A DNA stretch of 64,000 nt from positions 659,734-723,733 of the forward strand of contig JAWKWL010000001.1 of assembly GCA_041397525.1 (NCBI GenBank). The letters are read 5' to 3'. This DNA comes from BOKV01 sp041397525. GTDB taxonomy: Bacteria; Pseudomonadota; Alphaproteobacteria; Rhizobiales; Rhizobiaceae. Positions within the stretch are counted from its first letter, which is position 1. The number at the start of each line of letters is the position of its first letter. Under the pieces are notes generated by a model that searched no databases, was not told the origin of the DNA, and saw nothing but the letters and a program-made list of their open reading frames with translations. Below are positions 23,555-33,063 of the stretch, in pieces. Position numbers and translations under genes: made by a program.

Positions 23555-25027
23555 CTATCGTGAAACAGCCAGCAACCCGTCAATGTCGAGGCTTTGCTCC
23601 AACCGCATCGCGATGTCGTCCAGCGCTGCCTCAATCGTTGCTAGGTGATTGCCGCCATGCGACACACCGCCAAGGCTTTCCACGAAAGCGCGGCGGAATT
23701 CGCCACTGTCAAACAAGCCATGCAGATAACAGCCGCGCACTTTTCCGTCCGCAGACACCGCCCCGTCCGGCCTGCCATCGAGCTCCACCATTGCGCGCGT
23801 GCAATCGGGTCCGCTTGTTCGTCCCATGTGGATTTCATAACCCCGAAGCGGGATACCATCAGCACTTGCGGCCAGCGCATTGCGCACGATCTTCCTGTCT
23901 TCAAGCACAGTCTCGACATCAAGCAGACCAAGCCCGCTGATTTCACGCACCGGTCCCTCTATGCCGCCGGGATCGCGCAGCACACGACCCAGCATCTGAT
24001 AGCCACCGCATATGCCAAATACCTGACCACCGCGCGCAACATGCTGCCTCAGGCCTGCCTCCCAGCCATTGGCACGAAATTCAATCAGGTCTGCGATCGT
24101 GGATTTCGATCCCGGCAGGATGATGGCTTCGGCATCGCCCGGTAGTTCCTCACCCTTGCGGATGAAAACCACTTCGACGCCGTCCTCGGCTTTCAACGGA
24201 TCAAGATCATCGAAATTGGCGATCTTGCCCATGACCGGGACCGCGATCTTCACCGCATCCCGCTTGTCACTGCGCACCATATGGTCGAGCGCAACTGAAT
24301 CTTCCGCCGGCAGCTTCGCGGTTGCTGCAAGCCAGGGCACGACGCCAAACGAACGCCAGCCGGTGAAGCCGGTTATGCTTTTCAACCCCTCGTCAAACAG
24401 GCTGACATCGCCGCGGAACTTGTTGATGAGATAACCCGCAATCATCTCCCGGTCGGTTTCGGGCAGGATGGCATGCGTACCCACCAGCGAGGCAATCACA
24501 CCGCCACGGTCAATGTCGCCAACCAGAACCACGGGAACTTTCGCCCGCGTCGCGAAGCCCATATTGGCAATGTCACCAGCGCGCAGGTTTATCTCGGCTG
24601 GCGAGCCTGCCCCCTCAACCAGAACAATGTCAGCCTCGCCCTTCATTTTCTGGTAACTATCCATGACAGCCTGCATCAATTGCGGCTTGAGCTTGAGGTA
24701 GTCGCGCGCCCTTGCCGTCGTCAGCACCTGCCCCTGAACTACCACCTGGCTGCCGGTTTCGGATTGTGGCTTCAACAAGACCGGATTCATGTGGACATTG
24801 GGAGCCACCCCGCAAGCCAGCGCCTGCAGCCATTGAGCCCGGCCGATCTCTCCCGACTTGCCGTCAGCACCGGGGTCAGCCACAGCTGCATTGTTGGACA
24901 TGTTTTGCGGCTTGAACGGGCGTACAGCCAGCCCGCGATGCTTCAACGCTCGGCAAAGGCCTGCGACAAGCACCGACTTGCCGACATCCGACCCCGTACC
25001 CTGAAACATCAATGCGCGGCTCATCAC
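23555..25027 (-). CDS. cobQ: Cobyric acid synthase
   Basis: CobQ amidates carboxylates b, d, e and g of adenosylcobyrinic acid a,c-diamide using glutamine and ATP. The 490-residue protein begins ALMFQGTGSDVGKSVLVAGL (P-loop-like dethiobiotin-synthetase fold) and has VEGAGSPAEINLR. In the C-terminal glutaminase half come GICGGYQMLG with the nucleophilic Cys and CYLHGLFDSGEFR with the catalytic His. Length is standard. ATG at 25027 or 25024. It lies just upstream of the cbtB riboswitch on the same strand, but with its own 52-base leader after the BKACE gene. Confidence 0.96.
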   Translation of the reverse strand: MMSRALMFQGTGSDVGKSVLVAGLCRALKHRGLAVRPFKPQNMSNNAAVADPGADGKSGEIGRAQWLQALACGVAPNVHMNPVLLKPQSETGSQVVVQGQVLTTARARDYLKLKPQLMQAVMDSYQKMKGEADIVLVEGAGSPAEINLRAGDIANMGFATRAKVPVVLVGDIDRGGVIASLVGTHAILPETDREMIAGYLINKFRGDVSLFDEGLKSITGFTGWRSFGVVPWLAATAKLPAEDSVALDHMVRSDKRDAVKIAVPVMGKIANFDDLDPLKAEDGVEVVFIRKGEELPGDAEAIILPGSKSTIADLIEFRANGWEAGLRQHVARGGQVFGICGGYQMLGRVLRDPGGIEGPVREISGLGLLDVETVLEDRKIVRNALAASADGIPLRGYEIHMGRTSGPDCTRAMVELDGRPDGAVSADGKVRGCYLHGLFDSGEFRRAFVESLGGVSHGGNHLATIEAALDDIAMRLEQSLDIDGLLAVSR

Positions 25028-25079
25028 CAGTTTCCCCGTTCAAAAAAGCGGGAATATAGAGCTATCCGGCGACTTGCAA

Positions 25080-25964
25080 TCAAGCCATGGCCAGACCAAG
25101 CATTTCGCGCGCTTCCGCCGCTGACGCAATTTCACGACCTGCATTGCGCGCACATTTCGCCAGTGCCTCGATCAACTGGCCATTGCCGGAAGTGCGCGCA
25201 CCGTCCGGCAGGTAGAATGTGTCTTCGACACCGGTGCGCAACATTCCCCCCAGTTCGGCCGCACGCTGATGAACCGGCCAGATTTCCTCGCGCCCGATCA
25301 GCGTTGTCTGCCACAGGGAACCCGGCAGTCGCCAGCCGGTCAGCAGTTCCAGCAAACGCGCATCGACCGGCATGCCCGACGCAACACCCATCACGAAATT
25401 ATATTGCGCTGACGCTGCCATGCCGTTTTTCACAAACATGCCGACCGAGCGCACAATTCCTGTATCAAAACACTCGAATTCAGGCCGGACATTCTCTGCA
25501 TTCATCACGTCGAGATAGGACTTGATCTTCGAAACCGGATTGTCGAACAACTGCGGCGGCCAGGCCCAGCTGCCATCCGATTTGAGTTTCAGATAATTGA
25601 GGCTGCCGGCATTCGCTGCGGCAATTTCAGGCTTCACTGCCCTGATGCAATCAAGCGCGCCCTGGATATCGGGGCCGATGACACCCGTGGTCTGGTTGAT
25701 GATCACGGCAGGACAGGCAGCGCGGATCGCATCGCAGATTTCCGCGGCAACTGCCGGATCCCAGCTTGGCAGGTGTCCCATTCCAGGCTCCTGGCGCCGG
25801 AAATGTATGTGGATGATCGCAGCCCCGGCATCGCAAGCCTCCCGCGCCGATCGGGCACATTCGTCGGGAGTGACCGGCACGGGATGTTGCCGCGGATCGG
25901 TGAGCACGCCGGTAAGCGCACAGGTCAGGATCGCCTTGTCGCCCTTTCTGACATTCAAGCTCAT
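25080..25964 (-). CDS. BKACE-family beta-keto acid cleavage enzyme (DUF849)
   Basis: A 294-residue TIM-barrel protein of the 3-keto-5-aminohexanoate cleavage family, which condenses a beta-keto acid with acetyl-CoA to give acetoacetate and a new acyl-CoA. Visible are AILTCALTGVLTDPRQHPVPVTP, the metal-ligand histidines in AAIIHIHFR, INQTTG and GVEDTFYLPDGA. It is the last gene of the TetR-led acyl-CoA operon, with the ATG overlapping the carboxylase stop by four bases. In such a pathway it could release a keto-acid intermediate as acetoacetate. The exact keto acid cannot be told from sequence. Confidence 0.88.
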   Translation of the reverse strand: MSLNVRKGDKAILTCALTGVLTDPRQHPVPVTPDECARSAREACDAGAAIIHIHFRRQEPGMGHLPSWDPAVAAEICDAIRAACPAVIINQTTGVIGPDIQGALDCIRAVKPEIAAANAGSLNYLKLKSDGSWAWPPQLFDNPVSKIKSYLDVMNAENVRPEFECFDTGIVRSVGMFVKNGMAASAQYNFVMGVASGMPVDARLLELLTGWRLPGSLWQTTLIGREEIWPVHQRAAELGGMLRTGVEDTFYLPDGARTSGNGQLIEALAKCARNAGREIASAAEAREMLGLAMA

Positions 25965-27919
25965 TTGCCCTCTCCCTCAATCTCGCAGACCACCATGCCC
26001 GCTTTCGCCTGACCGCCCTCGACAATGTGAACAATGTTCACGCGGCCATCAACCGTTGCCGCGACCGTCGTCTCCATCTTCATTGCCTCGATCACCGCAA
26101 GCGCGGCCCCCGCCACTACCTCTGTGCCAGCCTCGACCAATACCCGCGTCACAACTCCGGTGACGGGTGCCACCGGGCGCAGCGGATCGGATTTCTCCCG
26201 CGCTGAACCCGGCGCCAGCCGCTCTTCGAACACCAGCACCTCGCCATTGTTTGCAAATGCAATCTGCCCGCCATTTGCATGATAGGCATGTCTCACGGTA
26301 CGACCCTGCAATGTGAGGGCCAGCACCGATCCGGCTACAACCGCACCGTCAATGGCAATCGCAACATCGCCAACTTTTGCCAGAGCCAGCCGGCCACGCT
26401 CGAAGCGCAACAAAACCTTGCGCCGCTCCGCCCCACATTGCAGTTCAATGCCGGTTTCGGCCACTCCGCTCGAACGGTACCAGTCGCCACCAGGGTTGAG
26501 CGCCGAGATGATGGCTGCGAGCGCGAAATCATGATCCGTGACACTGGCCGCATGGACGGGACTCCCCCCTGAACCGATCCAGTCGTCAATCATCCGCGTC
26601 GTCATCTCGCCCCGGCGAAACGCATCACTGCCGACAAGCCGCATCAGGAAGCCGGAATTGGTCTTGATTCCGAACAGCGGCGTATCGGCAATCAACCGTT
26701 GCAGGAGCGCAATGGCCTCTGCCCGGTCCGCTCCTTGCACAATGAATTTGGCCACCATCGCGTCATAGTCGGGCGGCACCACACATCCCGTCGCCACACC
26801 ACTATCGACACGGATGGTCGGTGTGCCTTGTGGCGGCTCGAAATGCGCAACCGGCCCGGCCTGCGGCATGAAGCCGTTGTCGGGATCCTCGGCATAGAGC
26901 CGTGCCTCGATGCCGTGGCCGCACAGGCTGATCTGTTCCTGGCCCAGCGGCAGTTCTTCACCGCACGCAACCCGCAATTGCCATTCCACCAGATCGAGGC
27001 CGGTAATCATTTCAGTAACCGGATGTTCGACCTGAAGTCGCGTATTCATCTCCAGGAAGAACGCGTTTCCATCCGCATCCACAATGAACTCGACCGTCCC
27101 CGCGCCTTCATAGGCGACGGCTCTGGCTGCCGCCACCGCCCATCCGCCAAGCCTTTCACGCAAGGTTTCATCAACAAATGGCGAAGGTGCTTCCTCGATG
27201 ATTTTCTGGTGGCGGCGCTGCGCCGAGCAGTCACGTTCAAACAGATGCACCACATTGCCATGGCTGTCGCCAAAGACCTGCACCTCGATGTGACGGCCAT
27301 TTTCGATCAATCGTTCCAGTAACACGGCATCCGAGCCGAAGGCGGACAATGCCTCGCGCCGCGCGGAAGCCAGCGCCTCGCCGAACGACGCGGCATCGCG
27401 AACAATGCGCATGCCACGCCCGCCACCGCCACCAACCGCCTTGATCAGCAACGGATAGCCGGTTCTATCCGCCTCCCCCGCCAGTGTCTTGTCATCTTGC
27501 GTATTGCCACTGTAACCGGGAACCGTTGGCACCCCGGCCTTTTGCATCACGGCCTTGGCCTCGGCCTTGTCACCCATCGCGGATATCGCATCGGCAGACG
27601 GCCCGACAAAGACCAGACCCGCCGCGCGGCAGGCACTGGCGAAGGTGGCGTTCTCCGACAGAAAGCCGTAGCCGGGATGGATCGCATCCGCGCCGCAAAG
27701 CCTTGCCGCATCAATGATTGCCTGCTGGTTCAGATAGGATTGGCTGGCGGCCGCGGGGCCGATGGCCACCGCTTCGTCACAAGCCGAAACATGCAGCGCA
27801 TCGTGGTCCGCCTCGCTGTAGACAGCAACGCTCGCAATTCCCATGCGGTGTGCCGTGCGCGCAATCCGGTAGGCAATCTCGCCACGATTGGCTATCAGCA
27901 GCTTGGTGATCTTTTTCAT
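25961..27919 (-). CDS. Biotin-dependent acyl-CoA carboxylase alpha subunit (geranyl/methylcrotonyl type)
   Basis: A 652-residue biotin carboxylase-carrier subunit. The N-terminal part is biotin carboxylase (KLLIANRGEIAYRI, the ATP-grasp glycine loop KAVGGGGGRGMRIV and EMNTRLQVEHPVTE), and the C-terminal biotinyl domain has VIEAMKMETTV with the biotinylated lysine. Size and layout fit MCC-alpha, LiuD or AtuF. Its beta partner is at 29938. Gene order (SDR, beta, dehydrogenase, hydratase, alpha) is that of atuB-F in pseudomonads rather than liu, which favours a branched or isoprenoid acyl-CoA, but leucine catabolism cannot be excluded. It overlaps both neighbours by ATGA. Confidence 0.88.
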   Translation of the reverse strand: MKKITKLLIANRGEIAYRIARTAHRMGIASVAVYSEADHDALHVSACDEAVAIGPAAASQSYLNQQAIIDAARLCGADAIHPGYGFLSENATFASACRAAGLVFVGPSADAISAMGDKAEAKAVMQKAGVPTVPGYSGNTQDDKTLAGEADRTGYPLLIKAVGGGGGRGMRIVRDAASFGEALASARREALSAFGSDAVLLERLIENGRHIEVQVFGDSHGNVVHLFERDCSAQRRHQKIIEEAPSPFVDETLRERLGGWAVAAARAVAYEGAGTVEFIVDADGNAFFLEMNTRLQVEHPVTEMITGLDLVEWQLRVACGEELPLGQEQISLCGHGIEARLYAEDPDNGFMPQAGPVAHFEPPQGTPTIRVDSGVATGCVVPPDYDAMVAKFIVQGADRAEAIALLQRLIADTPLFGIKTNSGFLMRLVGSDAFRRGEMTTRMIDDWIGSGGSPVHAASVTDHDFALAAIISALNPGGDWYRSSGVAETGIELQCGAERRKVLLRFERGRLALAKVGDVAIAIDGAVVAGSVLALTLQGRTVRHAYHANGGQIAFANNGEVLVFEERLAPGSAREKSDPLRPVAPVTGVVTRVLVEAGTEVVAGAALAVIEAMKMETTVAATVDGRVNIVHIVEGGQAKAGMVVCEIEGEGK

Positions 27920-28728
27920 TCGCCCTTCTCCGCAGGATGCCAGGACGGTTTCCGCTTCTGCAGGAAAGCAAGCGTGCCCTCGCTTCCCTCGCTGCCATTG
28001 ACGGCTGCCGAAAACACCTTTGCCGTCTCACCAATCATCGAGGCCGGATCAGCAAACCGTGCCTTGCGCAGCAATCGCTTGGTGGCAGCAACCGCTCCCG
28101 GCGCACAGGCGAGTATCGATGATACCGCCGACGCTAGCGCCGCCTCGACATCGCCCGCAACCTCATGCACCAACCCAAGCCGCAAGGCCTCGTCGGCATG
28201 GATGTTGCCGCCAAGGACCGCGAGCAGCTTCGCCTTGGAATAGCCGAGCCGCTCCACGAGGAAGGGCGCAATCTGCGCCGGCACGACGCCAAGCCTTGTC
28301 TCCGGCAGTCCGAACCGCGCGGTTTGACCGGCGATACAGACATCGCTGACACAGGCAAGGCCGAAGCCGCCCCCCATGGCCACCCCTTCAACCACCGTGA
28401 TGATGGCGAGATCGCTGGCAGCGAACTTCGCGCACATTTCGCCAAATGCCGAAGAGACGCGGGCAATCGGATCATCGCCCTCTCCGCCTGGTTGCGCGCG
28501 AGCCTTTGCCATGTCTGAGATATCGCCACCCGAACAGAAATGGCCGCCTTCGCCGCGCAGGATGAGCACACGGACATTGCCGGATGATTCCGCTTCTGCC
28601 AGGGTTACCAAAAGCTCGCGCACCATTTGCAACGACATTGCATTGCGGACATCCGGCCGGTTCAGCGCAATCGTCATCACGCCACCATCCCGCTCCACCG
28701 TGATGGTTGCAGGTGTTTGCGGCATCAT
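27916..28728 (-). CDS. Enoyl-CoA hydratase/isomerase family protein
   Basis: A 270-residue crotonase-fold enzyme. The oxyanion-hole segments are LILRGEGGHFCSGGDISDMAKA and VEGVAMGGGFGLACVSDVCIAG; the acidic position follows in FGLPETRLGVVPAQ. In the operon it would hydrate the product of the carboxylase, like LiuC (methylglutaconyl-CoA hydratase) or AtuE (isohexenylglutaconyl-CoA hydratase). ATGA overlaps with the dehydrogenase and carboxylase genes indicate coupled translation. Confidence 0.9.
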   Translation of the reverse strand: MMPQTPATITVERDGGVMTIALNRPDVRNAMSLQMVRELLVTLAEAESSGNVRVLILRGEGGHFCSGGDISDMAKARAQPGGEGDDPIARVSSAFGEMCAKFAASDLAIITVVEGVAMGGGFGLACVSDVCIAGQTARFGLPETRLGVVPAQIAPFLVERLGYSKAKLLAVLGGNIHADEALRLGLVHEVAGDVEAALASAVSSILACAPGAVAATKRLLRKARFADPASMIGETAKVFSAAVNGSEGSEGTLAFLQKRKPSWHPAEKGE

Positions 28729-29894
28729 GCCTTGCGCGCCTTGTTCGAGGTGCCGGGCAGCGTTCCTTCCAGCTTGCAGATGATGCCGAGCATGACTTCG
28801 TCAGCCCCGCCACCAATCGATACCAGGCGCCCGTCGCGGAACGAACGGCTGACCGGATTGTCCCAGGTAAAGCCCATTCCGCCCCAATATTGCAGGCAGC
28901 TGTCGGCCACCTCGCGGCACAGCCTGCCGCATTTCAGTTTCGCCATAGAGGCAAGCTTCGTTACATCCTTGCCCGAGACATAGAGTTCCACCGCGCTCCA
29001 GGTCAGCGCACGCAATGCCTCGACTTCGGTGCGCAATTCTGCGAGCCGGAAATGCACCACCTGGTTGTCGAGGACCGATTTGCCGAAGGCACTGCGCTCA
29101 CGCGTATAGTCGATGGTGACATCAATCAGGCGGTCAAGCATCCTGAGCGAATTCATCGCCCCCCACAGGCGCTCCTCCTGGAATTGCAGCATCTGCATGG
29201 TGAAGCCCATGCCTTCCTGCCCGATCAGGTTTTCCTGCGGCACCCGCACCTCGTCAAAAAACAATTGCGCGGTATCGGACGAGTTCATCCCGATCTTCTT
29301 GATCTTCTGCCGGCTGATTCCCTTGGCATCCATCGGCACGGCAATCAGCGACTTGTTCTGGTGCGGTTTGCCGTCGGATGTATTGGCAAGCAGGCAGCAC
29401 CAGTCCGCCTTCATGCCATTGGTGATCCACATCTTGGTGCCTGAAATGACATAGTCCCCGCCATCCTTGCGCGCCACCGTCTTGACAGCAGCAACATCCG
29501 ATCCGCCGCCGGGCTCCGAAACACCGAGACAACCGACGACGTCACCGGCAATGGCCGGAGCAAGGAAATTTCGCTTCACATGGTCGGACCCGAAGCGGTT
29601 CATCGCGGGCGTGCACATGTCGGTGTGAACCCCGATGGCCATCGGCACCCCGCCGCAATCAACTGCGCCCAGTTCCTCAGCCATCACCATCGAATAGGAG
29701 AAATCAAGTCCGAGACCGCCATATTCGGGTTCATACTTGATGCCGAGCAGCCCCAGATTGCCGAGCTTCTTGAATACTTCATGCGAGGGAAATTCCTCTG
29801 CCGCTTCCCACTCATCGACATGGGGATTGACCTCGGTCTGCACGAATTTCGCGACCGTCTGGCGAAGCTGCTGGTGTTCTGCGGTAAAGAGCAT
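28725..29894 (-). CDS. Acyl-CoA dehydrogenase
   Basis: A 389-residue flavoenzyme that introduces a 2,3 double bond into an acyl-CoA. Motifs include GCLGVSEPGGGSDVAAVKT, YVISGTKMWITNGMKADW, ERSAFGKSVLDNQVVHF and the C-terminal SCLQYWGGMGFTWDNPVSR. I start at the ATG at 29894 (LFTAEHQQLRQTVAKF follows); an earlier in-frame ATG adds an arginine-rich stretch with no homology. It resembles AtuD/citronellyl-CoA or long-chain enzymes in gene order. It is 43 bases downstream of the carboxyltransferase gene. Confidence 0.92.
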   Translation of the reverse strand: MLFTAEHQQLRQTVAKFVQTEVNPHVDEWEAAEEFPSHEVFKKLGNLGLLGIKYEPEYGGLGLDFSYSMVMAEELGAVDCGGVPMAIGVHTDMCTPAMNRFGSDHVKRNFLAPAIAGDVVGCLGVSEPGGGSDVAAVKTVARKDGGDYVISGTKMWITNGMKADWCCLLANTSDGKPHQNKSLIAVPMDAKGISRQKIKKIGMNSSDTAQLFFDEVRVPQENLIGQEGMGFTMQMLQFQEERLWGAMNSLRMLDRLIDVTIDYTRERSAFGKSVLDNQVVHFRLAELRTEVEALRALTWSAVELYVSGKDVTKLASMAKLKCGRLCREVADSCLQYWGGMGFTWDNPVSRSFRDGRLVSIGGGADEVMLGIICKLEGTLPGTSNKARKA

Positions 29895-29937
29895 GGGGTT
29901 CCTCCCGATGAATTCTGGCCTGTTGGAATCTGGGTCG

Positions 29938-31551
29938 TTACATTCTCGCGATACCGAACGTATTCGGCCTGAGTGTTTGTTTGTCTGCCTGTGCCGCCAG
30001 TTGCAGGCACAGCGACAAGATCCGCCTGGTGTCGCGCGGATCAATGATGCCGTCGTCCCACAGCCTCGCGGTTCCGTAGAGCGCGGTGGATTCAATATCC
30101 ATGCGTGCCCGGATAGAACCCGACATCTGCCTGAGCGCATCCTCGTCGAGGTTCTGGCCGGTGCGCGCGAACTTCGCCCTTGTGATCGTCTCCATGACCC
30201 TAGCCGCCTGCTCGCCGCCCATTACTGCGGTGCGTGCGCTCGGCCAGGCAAAGATGAAACGCGGCGAGAACCCCCTCCCGCACATGCCGTAATTGCCCGC
30301 ACCGTAAGAGCCACCGACAATGATGGTAAATTTCGGCACCCGCGCATTGGCAACCGCCTGGATCATCTTGGAACCATGCTTGATCGCGCCCTCGCGCTCG
30401 GCCTGCGAGCCGACCATGTAGCCGGTGGTGTTTTGCAGGAAGACAAGCGGCGTACCGGCCTGGTCGCAAAGCTGGATGAACTGGGCAGCCTTCACCGACC
30501 CGGTCGGCATGATCGCGCCATTATTGCCCAGAATGCCGACCCGCCTGCCACCGATCTGAGCATGGCCACAAACGGTTTCAGGGGAATAGTCCGGCTTGAA
30601 TTCGAGAAACCGGCTGCCGTCCACGATCCGGGCTATGACCTCCCTGATGTCATAGGGCGTGCGGTCATCGGCGCTCACGACCGCCAGCAAACCATCGGGA
30701 TCATGCAATGGCGGTTCCTCATCTCCACATTGTGGAAATCCGTTCCATTCAAGCATCTCCATCACGGCCCGCGCATAGAGGATTGCATCAGCGTCATTGT
30801 CTGCCACATGCTCGCCGAGGCCCGTAACGGTTCCGTGCAGTTGCGCGCCACCCAGTTCCTCATCGGTTGTGTCCTCGCCAATCGCGGCCTTGACGAGCGG
30901 TGGTCCTGCCAGGAAAATCTTCGACCGGTCGCGTACCAGCACAACATGGTCGGACAAACCGGGCAGATAGGCCCCGCCTGCCGTCGACGAACCGTGGACC
31001 ACTGCAATCTGCGGAATGCCTGCCGCAGAGAGCCGCGCCTGGTTGGCGAAGGATCGCCCGCCTTCGACGAACATTTCAGCCTGGTAGAGCAGGTTCGCAC
31101 CGCCACTCTCGACAAGATAGATCACCGGCAGCTTGTTCTCGAAAGCGATCTCGTGAACCCTCAATCCCTTCTTCACACCCATCGGCGAAATCGTGCCGCC
31201 CTTGATCGCCGAGTCGCTCGCGGAGATCACGCAGGCCTTGCCCGCCACAACCCCGATACCGGTTACCGAACCGCCACCCATGATGTTGCGATGACCATCA
31301 TCGTCATGCATCTTGTAGCCAGCAAGCGTCGACAGTTCGAGGAACGGCGCACCCTTGTCGAGCAATCGTTCAACCCGCTCGCGTGGCAGCAATTGCCCAC
31401 GTTTTTCAAACTTCTCGCGCGCCTTGGCCGAATTTTGCCGTACTTTTTCTTCCAGTTCGCGAACCTCGCCAAGCTTTTCCAGCATGGCATCGCGGTTCGC
31501 TTTTGCGATGTCGGATTGCGTAACAAGCCGCGTTTCAAGCACCGGTATCAT
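29938..31551 (-). CDS. Acyl-CoA carboxyltransferase beta subunit (geranyl/methylcrotonyl type)
   Basis: A 537-residue carboxyltransferase that moves CO2 from biotin to an enoyl-CoA. Typical MCC-beta family segments are MHDDDGHRNIMGGGSVTGIG, GSSTAGGAYLPGLSD, GILGNNGAIMPTGSVKAAQF, LQNTTGYMVG and GGSYGAGNYGMCGRGFSPRF. Length fits LiuB and AtuC. Substrate (methylcrotonyl- or geranyl-like CoA) depends on a few pocket residues I cannot judge safely. The ATG overlaps the SDR stop. Confidence 0.9.
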   Translation of the reverse strand: MIPVLETRLVTQSDIAKANRDAMLEKLGEVRELEEKVRQNSAKAREKFEKRGQLLPRERVERLLDKGAPFLELSTLAGYKMHDDDGHRNIMGGGSVTGIGVVAGKACVISASDSAIKGGTISPMGVKKGLRVHEIAFENKLPVIYLVESGGANLLYQAEMFVEGGRSFANQARLSAAGIPQIAVVHGSSTAGGAYLPGLSDHVVLVRDRSKIFLAGPPLVKAAIGEDTTDEELGGAQLHGTVTGLGEHVADNDADAILYARAVMEMLEWNGFPQCGDEEPPLHDPDGLLAVVSADDRTPYDIREVIARIVDGSRFLEFKPDYSPETVCGHAQIGGRRVGILGNNGAIMPTGSVKAAQFIQLCDQAGTPLVFLQNTTGYMVGSQAEREGAIKHGSKMIQAVANARVPKFTIIVGGSYGAGNYGMCGRGFSPRFIFAWPSARTAVMGGEQAARVMETITRAKFARTGQNLDEDALRQMSGSIRARMDIESTALYGTARLWDDGIIDPRDTRRILSLCLQLAAQADKQTLRPNTFGIARM

Positions 31552-32438
31552 TCGCCACTGCCTCCCAGCACCCTTGGCGTGACTGCCCGATGAAATCCGT
31601 CAAAAGCCGGGTAGTCCCGTTCTTTCACAATCGGAAACAATGGCGAGCCGAGCGATGTGCCACCATTGATGGGCACGGTAACGCCGGTGATATAGGCCGC
31701 TGCCGGCGACAGCAGGAAGGCGATTGCAGCACTCACTTCCGCCTCCACACCCATGCGGCCAAGCGGCACCGAATCCTTCAGCTTCGGAATCAATGTCTTC
31801 ATCGCCCCCTCATAGGTATCCATGCCAGACGACGCGATCCAGCCAGGCGCCACACAGTTTACCCGAACGCCCTGCCCCGCCCATTCAAAGGCCGTAGATT
31901 TGGTCAGGTTCTCGACGCCGGCACGCGCTGCACCCGAATGCGACATGCCAGCCAATCCGCCACTTACTTCCGCAGACATGTTGACAATCGCACCGCCGTG
32001 CTCGCGCATCGACTGGTTGAAAGCCTCGCGCATCATCAGGAAAGTGCCGGTAAGATTGGTGGAGACCACCGCCTCGAAACCGCGCTTGGAAATGGCAAAT
32101 GCAGGCGCTGGAAATTGCCCGCCCGCATTGTTGAACAGCCCGTGGATTGGCCCGCACGCCTTCACGATTTCGCCAATGGCTGCCTTCACGGCGTCCTCAT
32201 CACGAATATCGAATGCGTGGAACGACACCTTGCCGCCATCCTCGGTGATCTCTCTGGCAACCGTTTCGAGCTTTTCCACCTTGCGCCCGGTCAGCACCAC
32301 ATGCGCACCGAGACTCGCCAGTTCATGTGCCGTGCAACGGCCTATGCCACTGCCACCGCCGGTGACAATGATCGTCTTGCCGTCAAACAGACCCGGCCTG
32401 AACACCGAGCGATAGCCAGCCGGTTCACCCATTCGCAT
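31548..32438 (-). CDS. Short-chain dehydrogenase/reductase
   Basis: A 296-residue SDR: the cofactor loop is IIVTGGGSGIGRCTAHELASLGA, NNAG is at LFNNAGGQFPAPA, the catalytic Ser lies in HSGAARAGVENLTK, and the usual YxxxK tyrosine appears replaced by alanine-glycine context (SGAARAGVENLTKS). This pattern occurs in peroxisomal-2,4-dienoyl-CoA-reductase-like SDRs, which lack the tyrosine. The N-terminus RMGEPAGYRSVFRPGLFDGK and position ahead of the carboxyltransferase resemble AtuB. It overlaps the TetR gene by 14 bases. Confidence 0.85.
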   Translation of the reverse strand: MRMGEPAGYRSVFRPGLFDGKTIIVTGGGSGIGRCTAHELASLGAHVVLTGRKVEKLETVAREITEDGGKVSFHAFDIRDEDAVKAAIGEIVKACGPIHGLFNNAGGQFPAPAFAISKRGFEAVVSTNLTGTFLMMREAFNQSMREHGGAIVNMSAEVSGGLAGMSHSGAARAGVENLTKSTAFEWAGQGVRVNCVAPGWIASSGMDTYEGAMKTLIPKLKDSVPLGRMGVEAEVSAAIAFLLSPAAAYITGVTVPINGGTSLGSPLFPIVKERDYPAFDGFHRAVTPRVLGGSGE

Positions 32439-33057
32439 TTCCCTTCAAATTCGCATCCAGAAATTCGGCCCAGCGCCGGATGAAGGCCGAAATTTCGGCG
32501 CGCGGCATGGCCAGCGCATCCTGCACCATGAAGCCCCCCAACATGCAACGCGAGACCTTGAGCAGGAACGTCGCCTTGTCACCGCCGGTTTCCGGCGCCA
32601 GCAGGTGTGAAAGCCGCGCTTCCGTCTCGCGCGAATAGCGCTCGATGGCAGGGGCAACCCTTGCCCGCAGCGCTTCATCGGTTCGGGCCGCCACGAAAAT
32701 CTCAAGCATCGCCTTGTACCATGGCGAATTGATCTGCTCGTCCCAGCTTGCCTCGATCACCGATCCAAGATTGGTGTGGCCCCGCTCGACAAAACGCAGG
32801 ACATAGCGCTCCGCCCTTTCGAGCGCTTTTTCGACAACCGCCACCATCAACTCTTCCTTCGACGGAAAATGATGTTGCAACGCACCGATGGAAAATCCGC
32901 CTTCGGCAGCGATCTTCTTGATCGAGGTCGCGTGATAGCCGAGTTCCGCAAGCCGCCCAACCGCCTTGTCCAGAATGGCACTGCGCATGCGCTCGCTTTT
33001 CACCGCCTGCTTTTGCGGGGTCGCCTGTTTGTCGGAGAATGCCATGCCTTGTTCCAT
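32425..33057 (-). CDS. TetR-family regulator of the acyl-CoA operon
   Basis: A 210-residue repressor-like protein with an N-terminal TetR helix-turn-helix (ILDKAVGRLAELGYHATSIKKIAAEGGFSIGALQHHFPSKEELM) and a ligand-binding C-terminal half. It is the first gene of the operon SDR-beta-dehydrogenase-hydratase-alpha-BKACE, suggesting autoregulation by an acyl-CoA intermediate. A palindromic site lies just upstream (33064-33089). ATG at 33057 is used; ATG at 33045 is an alternative. Confidence 0.88.
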   Translation of the reverse strand: MEQGMAFSDKQATPQKQAVKSERMRSAILDKAVGRLAELGYHATSIKKIAAEGGFSIGALQHHFPSKEELMVAVVEKALERAERYVLRFVERGHTNLGSVIEASWDEQINSPWYKAMLEIFVAARTDEALRARVAPAIERYSRETEARLSHLLAPETGGDKATFLLKVSRCMLGGFMVQDALAMPRAEISAFIRRWAEFLDANLKGNANG

Positions 33058-33063
33058 TCCAAT

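Noticed and set aside
29737..31593. 618-codon open frame on the plus strand
   Set aside because: It is antisense to the acyl-CoA dehydrogenase and carboxyltransferase genes, rich in Arg/His/Pro with no domain pattern: a shadow frame of high-GC coding DNA.
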